Assembly: GCA_963573305.1 (NCBI GenBank)
Contig: OY754329.1
Location: 147,013,266-147,077,265, forward strand
Direction: 5' to 3'
DNA length: 64,000 nt
Origin: Pyrrhosoma nymphula
Lineage: Eukaryota > Arthropoda > Insecta > Odonata > Coenagrionidae
Position numbers and translations under genes: made by a program. Positions 42,903-54,979 of this stretch are shown piece after piece. The notes below the pieces were generated by a model. It worked only from the letters and a program-made list of their open reading frames with translations, had not been told where the DNA came from and ran no database searches. Position 1 is the first letter of the stretch. Every line of letters starts with the position of its first letter.

Positions 42903-42940
42903 ACCTGATGATGTCGCCCAGCGACGAAACCTAGGTCGTA
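42903..42940 (+). ncRNA. Minimal hammerhead-ribozyme motif in the sense arm
   Basis: CTGATGA at 42905-42911. One extra T follows. Stem II is GTCGC (42913-42917) with GCGAC (42921-42925) around CCA. Then GAAA (42926-42929), CCTAGG as a two-pair stem III with a TA turn, and GTC ending at 42937, the expected cleavage position. Minimal hammerheads with very short stem III in PLE terminal repeats are described in the literature and thought to act as dimers. Activity here is not shown. Confidence 0.65.
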
Positions 42941-43039
42941 TTAAAATTATTTTATGTGGAACTAAACAAAGTTTTTTCTTTTCAATCATGAAGGAGTTCC
43001 ATTAAGTTAAGCCTCAAACCATTAATATAACAGAATGTT

Positions 43040-46000
43040 TAAAATGAGTAATTAACACATTCTACAGGACTTTCTTCTTGAAGTACTCCGAATTTTGAAT
43101 TTGAGAATCGTAAGTAAGTATGTCTTCACTAGCTTCTATGGCCGACAGAACTAACAAAGATCACGTTTTCTCCACTTGTTAATACATTCTATAGGCAATG
43201 AAACCGGTCGCGTGGTAGAAACGCAATTTAGTTACAAAAAAAGAGCATACACTTGCAAAGTCGTACTTATGTCCAAAGTTACCCCATTCTACGGTACTTC
43301 CCCTTCTTTGTCCACCATCTTGATTCAATATCCTCCTCCAAAAAAAAAATAGCTTCGTTTTCAACATCCCTTCCCAACCAGGCTTCTCTTTCAAAGACAT
43401 AAGTAAGCCCTTCAATTCATGTAAGAGAATCCTTATACGGTCCTCTTCAAGAGACCACAATCCCTTCCACCTCCCATCCAATCCCATCCGTGGCAAACAG
43501 GTCTTAATCAACGGATGCTTATTTCCATTGATTTATCTCCCTCATTTCAATCGACTCCACCATTTATTTACTTTCACCACGCCCTCATTAAAACATTCTT
43601 TTCTTTTGCATTTAGAATGGGATAATATTTGGCGTTGTACGAGAAAATTTAATTGCACGAAAGTAATGCAATAAAAGTTGTATCGCTTGAAACGTAAGAG
43701 GTAACGGCAGATGTTTTCGTTTCCTCATGTAATATTAACGTCAGTAATTGTTAAAATAAAACATTTTTTTATTCAGCCTCAGTAAAACATAGTAGCTATT
43801 GCACATTGAATATAAAATACCTCATGAATCATATCCCATTTGGTCACACACAAGATTTAAAAAAATTATAAATTACAAAATTATTTCTACAAGAAAGAAA
43901 ACTATGATGAAAAAATGCAAAACCGAAAAGAGCATTTACAAAACGAGCCAGAACATATGAACATGAGATTAAAAACAGCGCGTACGGATAAAAATGGAAA
44001 ATTTTAAAGACTTTCAATGCTTTTTCAGTCATTGTACATCAGGTACCACAATACAGCAGATGAAACGTAGCGTGCGGCTGCCTCTTTTGCGACCACACAC
44101 CCAGTCCATTAAATATATTTCTTCCTATCTAAAGTCGATTAATTCTATTGCCTTAAAAATATTTGCATGAGTTTATAAATAAGAACTACCAAATAAATGG
44201 TAAATACCGATTTTTATCTTAATTTGATGTCATTTGATGCAGTGAACTTTGTACCCGTTCAACGTCACCGATGAAAATGCACTTGATATAATTGAAATTG
44301 GAGGAAAAAACCAGGTCAGGGAAGGATTTTCATACCACCTCTTGTCGAATTAAAACATAAAAATAAAATGGTATTCAAGGTAAGTTCTATTTTTCACCGG
44401 ATGTATTATGCCCAAGCTTGAAAGTGCTGCAGCAATACAAAGCATGGATGACATGATGTTTATAGTTATCGTCATCACATGCCCGTTATTTGTATGAATT
44501 CCACGAGGCTTTCCAAGGAAAGACTTTAGATACAGAAGTAGGGAAATATACTCAAATGGAATTATTACGTTGCAATATACCGCTTCCTTCCTCCCAGTGC
44601 ATATGCGCCCGAAGCCATTACATCTTAAATTACTAGGTATAATGGCTGGAGTTACTTACATGGAGCTTACTCATTGAATAAAATCATCCATAATAATGAA
44701 TGACGCGTGAATAGCAATCGGAGAACATTTAACAAAGGTTCAATAATAAAATAGTATCATACGATTTTCTTTGACGATACAGTTTTTTTTAATTTATCGA
44801 ATGTCGGTATAGTATATATTACAATTAAAAATAATAATCAAGCAGTTATTAATAAAAACGGACAAGTCACCTATTCGATGCTTATATAAATGCATATAAT
44901 TTCATAGTCATCAAAAGATTTTACAGACATCAAGGTAATAATAATACCCTGTAAGCACTATCAACGTGCACGATTCAGGCATATATTTTAATTTTGACGT
45001 CATTCACTCTGCTTTCATACGTCCTCTGACTCGCTACACGAAAATTCAGGAAAAAATAATCCTCAAGGAAAGGGAAAAATGGTGATAAAAGGGATATTCG
45101 TGTAAGGAGAGAAGGCAGAAATCTTCTAGCTTTTCTGTGAGAGAGAGAAAAGTTGTAAACTTAAGAAAACAAGGGAGAATGAGAAGATTATAGAGAGGAA
45201 TGCGGAGGAAGAATGTGAGGCTGAGGGGATAATATGCGAGATATATAATCGTGAGTGACATTTAATTGAAGTGAAAGACCGAAAAATCACAAGTACAACA
45301 ACATCGCAGAAATAAAATATGACATGACAGTATTGATAACATTAGGAAGATAATACATCCGAGGACGAGGAGAAAGCGCGAGCCATATGTATCACAAGAG
45401 AGAGAGAGGCAGGTTGAGAAGCGAGAGGTGGCGAAAATAACAAAGAATGATTTCTCAGCACGTTCATGTTTTCCTCTGGTTATCAACCTCAAGACGGCCA
45501 GAAGAAATGCGTTTAGCAGCGGCATATTACCTGTAAGTGTCAATTTAAAAATGCCTAAAATCTTTCATTTGTAGTGCCAGTAAGATTCCAGCACTTGCAT
45601 CAAAAGAAATCCTAATGGTTAGGCTAGGTGGAGTGATAGTTTTCTATGGTCATAACAAAGTCCATATTAAGATTTTATAAAAAAGTTAAAGCCGCACTAA
45701 AAAGCATGAAGTGAATAAAGTAATATTTTTGAGAAAAATAATTGTTTTTAGAACCGAGGTTTTTAGCTATAAACTTAATATTGATATTTGAGTCTTCACT
45801 TGAAGTGTTTCGCTCAGAAAACGCCTTAACTACTGAACATTTTTTATATGATACTATAAAAATCATTAAGGTGAGCAATGACTTATTTTTGGAAATATTT
45901 TAGAAAACATAACACAAACATCGTTAAATTTATGGAACGATCCTTGAATCAGAATTTCCTCATTTTATACATTATGTCTATCAGGAACGCACATCAGTAA

Positions 46001-46950
46001 CATATCCCAAGGGAAACAGCTTCTATTTATTGGCAAATATATCGAAAAATAGTGCAATATGCGGCTGATATTTATGTATCATTAAAAAAACGATAACGTT
46101 TTCTTTATAATAAGATCAAGTTTATTGAATTTATGCGTAGTATTATCTCGTAAGGCTTATATAAATATTATTTAAACTTAAAGAAATTAAATCTTAATTT
46201 TTAAAAGGGTGTGAACGTCGACCCAGCATCTGTAGAAACGCCCGATAATTTTATCTTTGAATATCAAAAACCTTAGGCATGGAACAAAAATTACGGTATG
46301 GAGGAGTTATAAGGGCCAATTTGCAGGACGTCGTGATGTCAGGATAGTAGCAGTTTCTACGTGTAGATAAAACCCTGAAAGATGGCTCCTTCTACATCTG
46401 GCTCGACGAGACTTATGACGCATTAATTAAAATATCACTGTTAAAGCCTCATTTGATATATTCACAAAATGTTATTTTAGTTTTCTAAATACGAGAAAAC
46501 CAACAAATCCAATTTTAATGCCAAACGTGAAATTTGTTAGCATATAACTTCTATATATATGACTTCTGAATCTGCAAAAGTGTAAATTTTTAAATCCAAG
46601 AAGTAGCTGCTTGGGGTTGAAAATAAATAATATTTTCGCAAGTATATCAAACAGTACCCATGCAACGAATCAAGGCACATAGTTAAAACAAGTTACGGAA
46701 TGTTTAGCACCGAAAATGTTAATCTACTTTTAAATTACAAGTAATGAATGAGAATTCTTATGATAACCTCATTCAGCAAAGAATATTTTCCTAAATGAGG
46801 AACTTTCCAATTTTTGCTTCAGAATTTTGTCTAACTTGAGCTCATGCATTGCTAACCTTATGTGAAAATGCCTTCAGATTTTCTGTATCACAGATTTTTT
46901 TTCTGAATCACAGATTCCAATGTCGTTGGTTACCCACGAAAATGAAATTA
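43040..46950. other. AT-rich intergenic DNA, no gene recognised
   Basis: A lone TGAAACCGGTCGC at 43195-43207 recalls a hammerhead 3' half but lacks the rest. Reverse frames at 43179-43511 and 45262-45543 have no recognisable domain. (GA)n runs near 45130 and 45400. Confidence 0.4.
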
Positions 46951-46953
46951 TCC

Positions 46954-46985
46954 ACTAGGTAATGTGGAAAAAATCCACATTACCA
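46954..46985. repeat. Short perfect hairpin
   Basis: GGTAATGTGGA and TCCACATTACC are exact reverse complements around a short A-rich loop. Terminator-like in shape, but no gene sits beside it. Confidence 0.6.
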
Positions 46986-46989
46986 CGTC

Positions 46990-49110
46990 AGCATTGTACT
47001 TTGCTCAACACCCTCTATCACCCTCAGATTTTAAAAAATTGCAAATTTCCTCATTCTTCAAATGGGCATGCATTAATGAATTAAAACAAATTCAAAATCA
47101 AATGGATATATATTTTTAAAAGTTACCTAAATAATGACTCTATCAGAATATTTTAAAGTGACACACATGTAGATGAATAAATAAATACCTTTCCACAGTA
47201 TGATTCTCGTTAACTTAAATATTATTTTACCTTATTTGTCAATGGTGACTTATCTCTCAAGGCACCAGAATAAATTAACATGGATCAGATAGATAGATAG
47301 TCTTAGATCAGAAAGAAACGCAAAACTACACTTTATATGCTAGGCAAGATCATGCTTCGATAATTTAAAATAAATAAAATAATTAACATGCCATGAATAA
47401 CGTCGATTCAAACTTGAGCGTCATTTGAAATAATTCTATTCTAATTGAAAAACCTCAAGAGGGTTGGCGTGAAAATCGTAACATAGGAATTGGGAGTTGA
47501 CGAAGTACGAGAAGAACTCAAGAAATGTAGGACCAAAGAATTACCCTGCCTGAGAACAGTTGGTCAGAGAGGTCTGCTGGGCGGCAAGACGAGCAAATGA
47601 TGACGGGAAATAAAAGCAAAATGCAGAGGTAAAAGACTGAAGGAGGTTCTGAGACGTCTGCATGAGGGAATAAAGATGCAGCATTTGGGACTGCGGTTTA
47701 GGTTTCTCGGGACAGCCTGATCGCGTCGCACATCTCCTGGACCCCCTTTATTCCCTCTCAAGGTCCGTTCGGATCGAAGTGTTTGTCTCGCACCACTCAT
47801 GAGGAACTCACGAGACGGAATAGTTTAAGAACGGAACATAAAAGAATAGCGGTTGCGAGAGGCCCTTTGGCCGGAGTTACGTGCAAAGAGCGCATGATTT
47901 GGAGCGGGGTTCACGTCGAAGAAGGCGACAGACGACGCATCAGCAAAAAAAACGTCCGTTTTTCTTTACGCCTTGCGCCTATTGTTAACTTTTTATGGAG
48001 GACAACCGTTCTGAATCCGGAATTAAAGAATGTTTGTAACAAATAAATCAGCGACCACTTGCATGAGTTTAAAAATTTTCAATAATCGAACACAATTCTT
48101 TCATGTTTTCGGAATTATTGAAATGACAATGTACACGTTTTTATTATAGCAGTATGCAGTAATTAAGTAAATGCCGTAACAATAAAAATAAGCAATAAAA
48201 CAAGAATACTTCCTAGCAATGGTTCACAACATCTTTTTATATGTGTTCACCACAGCTTCCCTTTCCCTAAATGAAATACTCCATACATAAAAAAAATTGC
48301 TACTTGTATTCTAATTGCTGTCTCACATTTACTTTCGCCACCAATCAATCAATTTTTTCGCGTCCCTTAAATCGTCACGCAAGTACATTTGAGGGTACGC
48401 TTAGCACAAGTTGGGAACCACTTTCTTTCTATATGAGAAATGCATCAATTTTATAAATTTGACACAAAAATTAATTTATCTGATGAGCTGCTAAAATCTA
48501 GCTGATAGGTATTCATTGCTCTGTGGAATCACATGAGTGGCCTCTATGCTACACGAAATCATGATACAGCATTAAAAATTATATGGCAATTCTCCCATAA
48601 AACACATTTTTTGTCAAAGACATCTCATTTCACCTCTTTCACCCCAGTAACAGTTACCACACTATTAAACAGGGAGACTGAAAAAAGTTTTTGGTTCGAA
48701 GGCCAACGACGAAGTTTTCGCTGAATCGGTATGCCCAAAGAGCAACATCGATTGTGGCCTTTTACCGATTCTAAACTAAAGTTAGTATGAAATCGACATT
48801 TTTAACAGTAAAATAAATTTTCCAGATTTTTCAATCGTCGTTATTCCTCCATTAATTCTTACAAAACCATTGGGAATAATATTTCATTGCAATATCAATA
48901 TCGGATCTAAACAATTCACGTAAAAAAATTGAAATTTTATGCTCGCGAAGCACTGATTCACTAAAATAAACTCTGGTTATGACTTGACTCCATGCGAATC
49001 AAGATGCGATACTACGTTGCCTACGAAGACTGTGCAAAAAGAGTGAGCATGAAAAAGCTCGAAGGGGGACGTAAAACCTCGCGGAGTTAAACTCCCCGCC
49101 TTTCAAGCGC
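46990..49110. other. Intergenic DNA, no gene recognised
   Basis: GATA microsatellite (AGATAGATAGATAG) near 47287. Frames at 47564-47800 (-) and 47783-48046 (+) have no recognisable domain. Confidence 0.4.
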
Positions 49111-49560
49111 AAACTGGATTTTAAGGGGGATAAAGTGTAGACGACCTCTCGCCACCCTTGCCAACGGACGACGCCAATATAATCCACGGCTACATCTCCA
49201 CCCCCTCCCTCCGGTCCCTTCGCCCCCCAATTGGTCGCCCCCACCCTCCCCCTTCCATAGTCATCCTCCAAGGGAACGGAGTATACAAAAATAACTTTAG
49301 TCCGTTTTTCTCCCAGGCCGATACACCGTTACTGGGAGCAACAGCGCGGCTTGAAAGGGACCCGGAGTGCTTTTCCGAGTCCACCGTTACTGCAGAACGG
49401 TCCAAAGTCACCGGAGAGGATGGACAGTGCCCCTTCCAGCGCTTACACGGGTCACACTTTATTCAGTCGTAATTTTGCCAAGGAGGGAGACAATGTAGCG
49501 AGCGAAGAGCGGAGGATGCTGACTGCGGACAAAACTCGAGTAGCAAGGAAATAAGGACGA
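49110..49560. other. GC-richer stretch with a pyrimidine tract, no gene recognised
   Basis: C/T-rich + strand at about 49185-49265 within a CpG-containing 450 bases. Three overlapping frames on both strands conflict and show no domain. Confidence 0.35.
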
Positions 49561-52500
49561 GGAGTGGAGGAGTGACCCAATATAAAGGCTAGAGAAACTG
49601 GAAAATAAATTCATAGCAGTGGTCCGCAGGATTATTTCAATAAGGAGTTTATCTGCTACTTCTGCATCTTCTCGGTCCACACAAATTTAATATTTGACCC
49701 CACGCACGACATGAAGAATTCTTCATGAAAATTTATGTCTCATAGTTCTTAATAAAAGAGTCTCATGAATAGCACATAACAACTCGAAAATGTTTATAAA
49801 AGAAATGCAAAGTGAGCGAAAATATTTATTCCAATCTTCTCAAATTCTCACATCCCGAAAGGGAAAACATAAAAGGACGAGCGATAATAATGTACACAAA
49901 CATTTAATGAATTGTTAAGCAAGAAGTCACTATATATATTTTTTTAATCTGATTATATGAAAACTAGAGCTCGATTACTAAGTTTAGTATCTAGCAATAT
50001 CTCTTCTATATATATATTAATTTTGTAGCGTGTCAGTTAGTCATTTTGTATCCATTTTGTTTGTTTCTCTCTCAAGTTTTGAGCTAGAATATGAGGTCCG
50101 GTGTATTAAATGTGGATTCTCCGTCTGAATGCTTTGTTAGTAGTTTTGGATTTTTAGCAGTTGGTGGTGCAAAGAAAAATGTATAAACCGTGGTTTTTGA
50201 GAGTTTAAATTTAGCTATATTCCGGGGACTAAAGTTTTTCGGAACTCCCGGGTTCACTTGAATAGGTTAGCATATGAATTACATGTATTATATGCAGAAT
50301 TAAATGGCTAGCTATTAAGCTCATAATCCGTAAAAACTGCTAAACAACGATAAATTTATTTAGGTTAGTAACGGTGAAGTAAACAAACTGTACTCATTAA
50401 ATGAATCAGTTTCAAACCGTATGGGAATATAAACGTTGTTAATTTATCTTTTTCGGGTAAATGTTGATCGCACTACGATATCTGTAGTACTTTATTTTCA
50501 TTTCTTTTATTTCCCTGTATATATATCTACTTTTACGCAAATGAAGGCGAAATTCGGCAATTAGTCGAGTTGACAATGAAAGGTACAGTTAAATGTGCCA
50601 ATCGAAGTTATTTGGTGAAGATATTTAGAAATTATCCGGGTGAATGTTTAAATGTATGCCACTCCAAAACAATAAGGTTCATGTCAAATTTCTTTAAACT
50701 CAACGTTGATATAATCAATTAAGTATTTTTATATTGCCATTCCCTTGATTTGCTTTTATTGCATAAGATATACGATTAGCTAGCGTAAGCGAAATGAGCC
50801 TCAAGAGTTTTCCATGCATTAAAGTGTCTGGATAAATACCTATGCCGTAAACGTTTCAATACATTTGCGTGCGCCGCTGTCTCAATATTGGTACAAACTT
50901 CATGTCAAAAGTTTAGAAGTATTACTTTTACCAATACGAATGCTACATGAATGTGCGAGAAACTGACCTCGGAAATAATTCGTTACCAGTATTTGTTAAT
51001 GTATGTCACATATTGCTCCCGTGCTTGCTGTTTTTGGGAAGTAAAATTGCCAGTGGGGCATCTAAAACAATGCAATGAGCAAAAAATGCCTTGTCTCTCT
51101 GTGTGGCTCTCTGTGTGATAGAAGGCGGAATGTTTGCCCTCATCTTTTTAGCTATGACTAACCAAACGTCGGAGTGACTGTATCTCAAAAATGGTGCTCT
51201 CCTCAGTCTACTACAGTGAGCATTGCACAGAAAAATGAATATTATGACTTTTTTTACTCCAAAATGTTTACTCATGATTAAAAAACTATTCTCAATATTT
51301 TTTTTTCATTTTTGGGAACATATAAACTCATTTAGCCACATTTACCACTGCTTCCACTTGAGTAGTGCAAAAAAAGAAAAAAACACCAAGTTCACCTCAA
51401 GAGTACACCAGACAGAGACTGCCTCGTGTGACAGTAGGTCTGCTAGTAGAATTTAAAAAGTATTATATTCTTACGGAGAGCGACACTTATTTATTAATTA
51501 CTAAAAAATATTAAATTCCTCATGAGTTTTCAGCTATTAACGGTTCGTCAGAAAATAATATAGAGATATTTTTCTAACAAATTGAATTAAGTGATGCGTC
51601 CACGAAATTGAATAGACAGGTGTAGTGAAATGAATTTATCTATTCGCATATCAAAGTAAGTCCTTTTCCTTTGAATACATTAATTCGTATCTGAAAAATG
51701 AACATTTGAATACACAAATTCAATGACTCAATTCAATATTCTCTCTTTCGTATTGCTTCCTTATTGGGCACCTCATAGCCATTGTTACAAACAAACTGAA
51801 AGAATAGACGTAATGAATGAACTTGAATAATTTTGTGTTACCGAGATCTTTATGTTTGCTTTCTAAATCCACTGCACAGAATATTAAAAAAGTATAACGT
51901 AATGCTAGATGATGGAACAATTGAAGCAACATAATTGTTTCAGCGGCTACGCTGTTATACTATAGAAGTAGCATATGGATGAGTCTACTAATGCGTCTGC
52001 ATGTAGCAAGAAGTATTACTATGTAAATCGTTCATAAAAAAAGCAAAGAACTTTCTGGGTAATGGATTAGCAGCATAGTGCCATCAACACGTCAGAGTCC
52101 TGCGCCTATGCACAAAATGACAAAATCAACATAAAAATCACCAGGGAAAGTTATTGAAACTAATACTTCTTCAGATAAACCGAGGTCGATTTGATGAGAA
52201 TACGGTTTGTTTCGTCGTAGTACGGATAAAAAGGGTTAAATTTGATGAGTTAACTAATTTAAACATAGAAATACATTGTTCTCAATAAAGTTTTAAGATA
52301 GATTGATTCCATACTTTACAACTGTATAAAAAAACTTCAAATATATTTTCAACACCAGCTTTAAAGTACTTACGCCCCTATATGTGCATCATAAAATACG
52401 GTGAAACAGAAACACTGATAATACTTTTTGTTCAGCATGTTTTTCGGTATTCTGTTTCAAGACCATGAGACACTGGTAACACGTCATCATGATCCGGAAG

Positions 52501-53320
52501 CCAACTGCTGCTGTTGACAGTGGGCACAATGATCCATCTAATCGCTACCGAGTGGACATAATACGGGAGACGGATTATTTGGACCTCGTCATTCCCTAGC
52601 CATGGCCTGCCTAATCCATTGCGCTCCTTTGTGTCCCCCAAGTGGTACTTGAGAAGAAAAAACTTAGGCAATAGAATAGGTAGTCTGGATTGCCTACACA
52701 CCAGTAGAAGTAACAAAGGGAAGCTTGGTAAGGTAACAGGTAAGATCACATGCACTGTTTAGGATATGTAAATAGAGCGATAAGAAGAGTTCTTTAGGGA
52801 ATGAAGAGGGTTCCTTTCTTTTAATTACGTTATATATCATTTTCAATACCCTTCACACGCTTCTGTGGATGGCGCAATACAGAAGAGGCAAAAAAATCAA
52901 TTTGAGCGTAATAGAAAAAACGATGATGAAATAAAGTTCAGGATCCGCACGCTATGTTTTCAACTCAATTACTTCATGCTTTATTCGCCATTAAGATTTG
53001 TGATGGAAGAGTTACTTGGAAATGATGGAAGGCTACCGTGAAACGTGGTGTTGACAATAGCCAACTCTAAACAAAAGGAATTCGCCGTTAAACGTCACAT
53101 TCTACAGACCGAGTGCTCCACTTGAAGTTTAGCTGTCAATTAGGTATCGATATTCCACTTGGAACTCTGCACAACCGTTGAAACCCAGGCCTCAGGGATG
53201 AGAAGCTAGAATTCTCACTGGATCTAGACATCAACCCAATCCCTAGTTGTTCACCAATGAATTCATCGAAGAGATGATACAGAAATTCAAGATGAATGTG
53301 GAGGAAAAAGGAATAGCTAG
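49560..53320. other. AT-rich intergenic DNA, no gene recognised
   Basis: About 3.7 kb with nothing supportable. The 107-codon reverse frame at 52432-52755 is not low-complexity but matches no family I recognise. Confidence 0.4.
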
Positions 53321-53324
53321 TATA

Positions 53325-53760
53325 AGAGGGGAGGGAGTGGGATAATTTCTCGAGGTAAAGGTAGTGGAGTGACGTCATCCTGTTTCGGAGGGGCGAGCAC
53401 AGGGGGAGTCACAGATTCAGGGCGGTCGAGTGTGGGTGGGGAAGCGGGAGGAGAGACAGAGGGGCATCGTTGAAGCGAGGGGTCCAACTCAGAGCGCCCG
53501 GAATGCGGGCCTCCCGCCCTCCACACAAGTCGAGCGGAAGATGAGTACACAGGGGCTAAGAGCCAGCCCAGAAAGGGTCGCCCGGTCTGCCCGCCCGCTG
53601 GGGGTTAGTGTGGATGGATATATGCGATTGATTGCACGAGATAGTCCGAAGGGGGTACGGCTCCACAATGCCCATTATATAGAGCGGAATGGCATATGGC
53701 GCAGCACTTATTGCACAGCACGAACTTACATGTGCAGCGGGAGGATCAAATTTACATCGT
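53325..53760. other. Purine-rich then GC-rich patch, no gene recognised
   Basis: G/A-rich + strand at about 53325-53470, then a GC-richer, CpG-containing patch to 53760 that includes ATTATATAGAG near 53675. The 110-codon + frame (53430-53762) has no recognisable domain. A TATA-like word alone is too little to call a promoter. Confidence 0.3.
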
Positions 53761-54179
53761 GACAGGACTCAAGAATGTGCCCTCTCTTAAACGATGGAAA
53801 ATGAGGCTAATTATCAAGGCCACGAGCAAATGCCTCAGGGGCAATGCCAAAGCATATATTCCCAAACAGAGAAACAGATTCCAAGAGCAGTAAGTTGAAT
53901 ACATGGAGACTATACTCAAGACACTGGTGGAGACGCTTCACTTACAATCAAAAGATGTTAGTCTGCCATATTGTTATGCCGGTATTTGCAACTTGAGAGA
54001 AAGGGCCATGTCACAAATTTCATGACACATATAATGAGACACTACTGAATGAGTTAAGGTTTAAATACAGCCTTTTCCTCACAATCAGTTCTCAACAATA
54101 CGTAATTATATCATATTTATTAGTTAATATCTCTAGGAACGGTCGTGCATGCATCATCTAACGTGAACGTTTTTTGAAA

Positions 54180-54260
54180 AACCTCTTGGAAATGACGTGA
54201 AAGCGTTGAAACCGGTCGAGGTGCAAGAAATATAAATGTGGAAAATACAAAGTGTTATCT
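54180..54260 (+). mobile_element. Decayed Penelope-like end with hammerhead-type motif
   Basis: CTTGGAAATGACGTGAAAGC, then GTTGAAACCGGTCG. ACG and CGT can pair as a short stem II, followed by GAAAC, CCGG and GTC. CUGAUGA is replaced by CTTGGAAA. No opposed copy, terminal box or flanking duplication was found. Confidence 0.4.
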
Positions 54261-54422
54261 TTGATTGATAATATGAATTTCTACTATTTTAAAATTCATG
54301 AGACCTTTCTTTTGATACAGCCAAATTCAGAAGGATAGACCCGATAATCAGACTAAACTAAGCACCAATCACAGAAATACAACTCAGGACCTGGATGTCA
54401 AATCTTTTTAAATGTACACCCA

Positions 54423-54974
54423 TTGACACTACAACGCCAAAGGATAAAACCGAAGATAAATAAACCTTCGCTCATTGAATGCGATTTGGGCCATTCACCG
54501 GTTTTCTTTTCAGCGGAAATGGAAGGAAAAAACTTGACCAAAGCAGCCATTGCGTCGAAAGCTCCTTCCGAGGAGAAGAGGGGTAATAAAATGGTGACCG
54601 AAATGGGGAATTTGCCTCTCGGGATCTCCTGTGAGACAAACGCACCTTTTCTGAGGAAGAGTCGCGTGAAGGATGAACGGGGTCAGGGAGAACGGTTGGG
54701 GGCACCGGAAGATTATGGAGGGTTGAGCGACGCGGGGCGTGAGTGCGGAGGGAAAAGGGTTGAAGGATATTTGGGAAATTATTTTTCAAGGGATATTCAA
54801 AAAAAGGTGTCCGAAAATGACGGCCCCCACCTGATACCTGGTTTGCATTACAGAGCCCATAATTCGTCCCCTAAGAATGAAAGAAGTAGCCATTATGCAT
54901 TTCTTTATCAGCGAAATCAATATACCGCACATCTGACGATAATGAAAGTTTCTGTAAATATTAATATTTTATGA
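54423..54974 (+). other. Open frame of 183 codons, unrecognised
   Basis: One of the longest frames in the window that is not plainly low-complexity; charged and Gly-rich, with no signal peptide, membrane segment or known motif. No ribosome-start context, splice partner or neighbouring exon can be supported. A chance frame in mixed-composition DNA is the simplest reading. Confidence 0.15.
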
Positions 54975-54979
54975 ATGAA

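Larger units (their letters stand above)
41908..43037 (+). mobile_element. Penelope-like retroelement, 5'-truncated, with inverted arms and 13-bp target-site duplication
   Basis: ATATAACAGAATG is exact at 41908-41920 and 43025-43037, so the insertion is 41921-43024. Inverted arms of about 270 bp lie at 41921-42190 and 42714-42986. Between them is a sense segment encoding the GIY-YIG endonuclease part of a PLE, followed by a long C/T-rich untranslated stretch that continues into the right arm. A 38-bp one-sided extension (42987-43024) containing GTTCCATTAAGTTAAGCC marks the 3' end. Reverse transcriptase and upstream parts are absent. Inverted terminal repeats and a short extension at one end are known Penelope traits. 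Close agreement of the arms suggests fairly recent insertion. Confidence 0.85.

Noticed and set aside
43186..43215. ATGAAACCGGTCGCG as another PLE hammerhead
   Set aside because: Only the 3' half of the motif is present; no stem II or CUGAUGA upstream.
46954..46985. Intrinsic transcription terminator
   Set aside because: The window is eukaryotic in character and no gene ends here; it is simply a hairpin.
53660..53700. TATA-type promoter at ATTATATAG
   Set aside because: A single TATA-like word in AT-rich DNA with no transcript or exon evidence.
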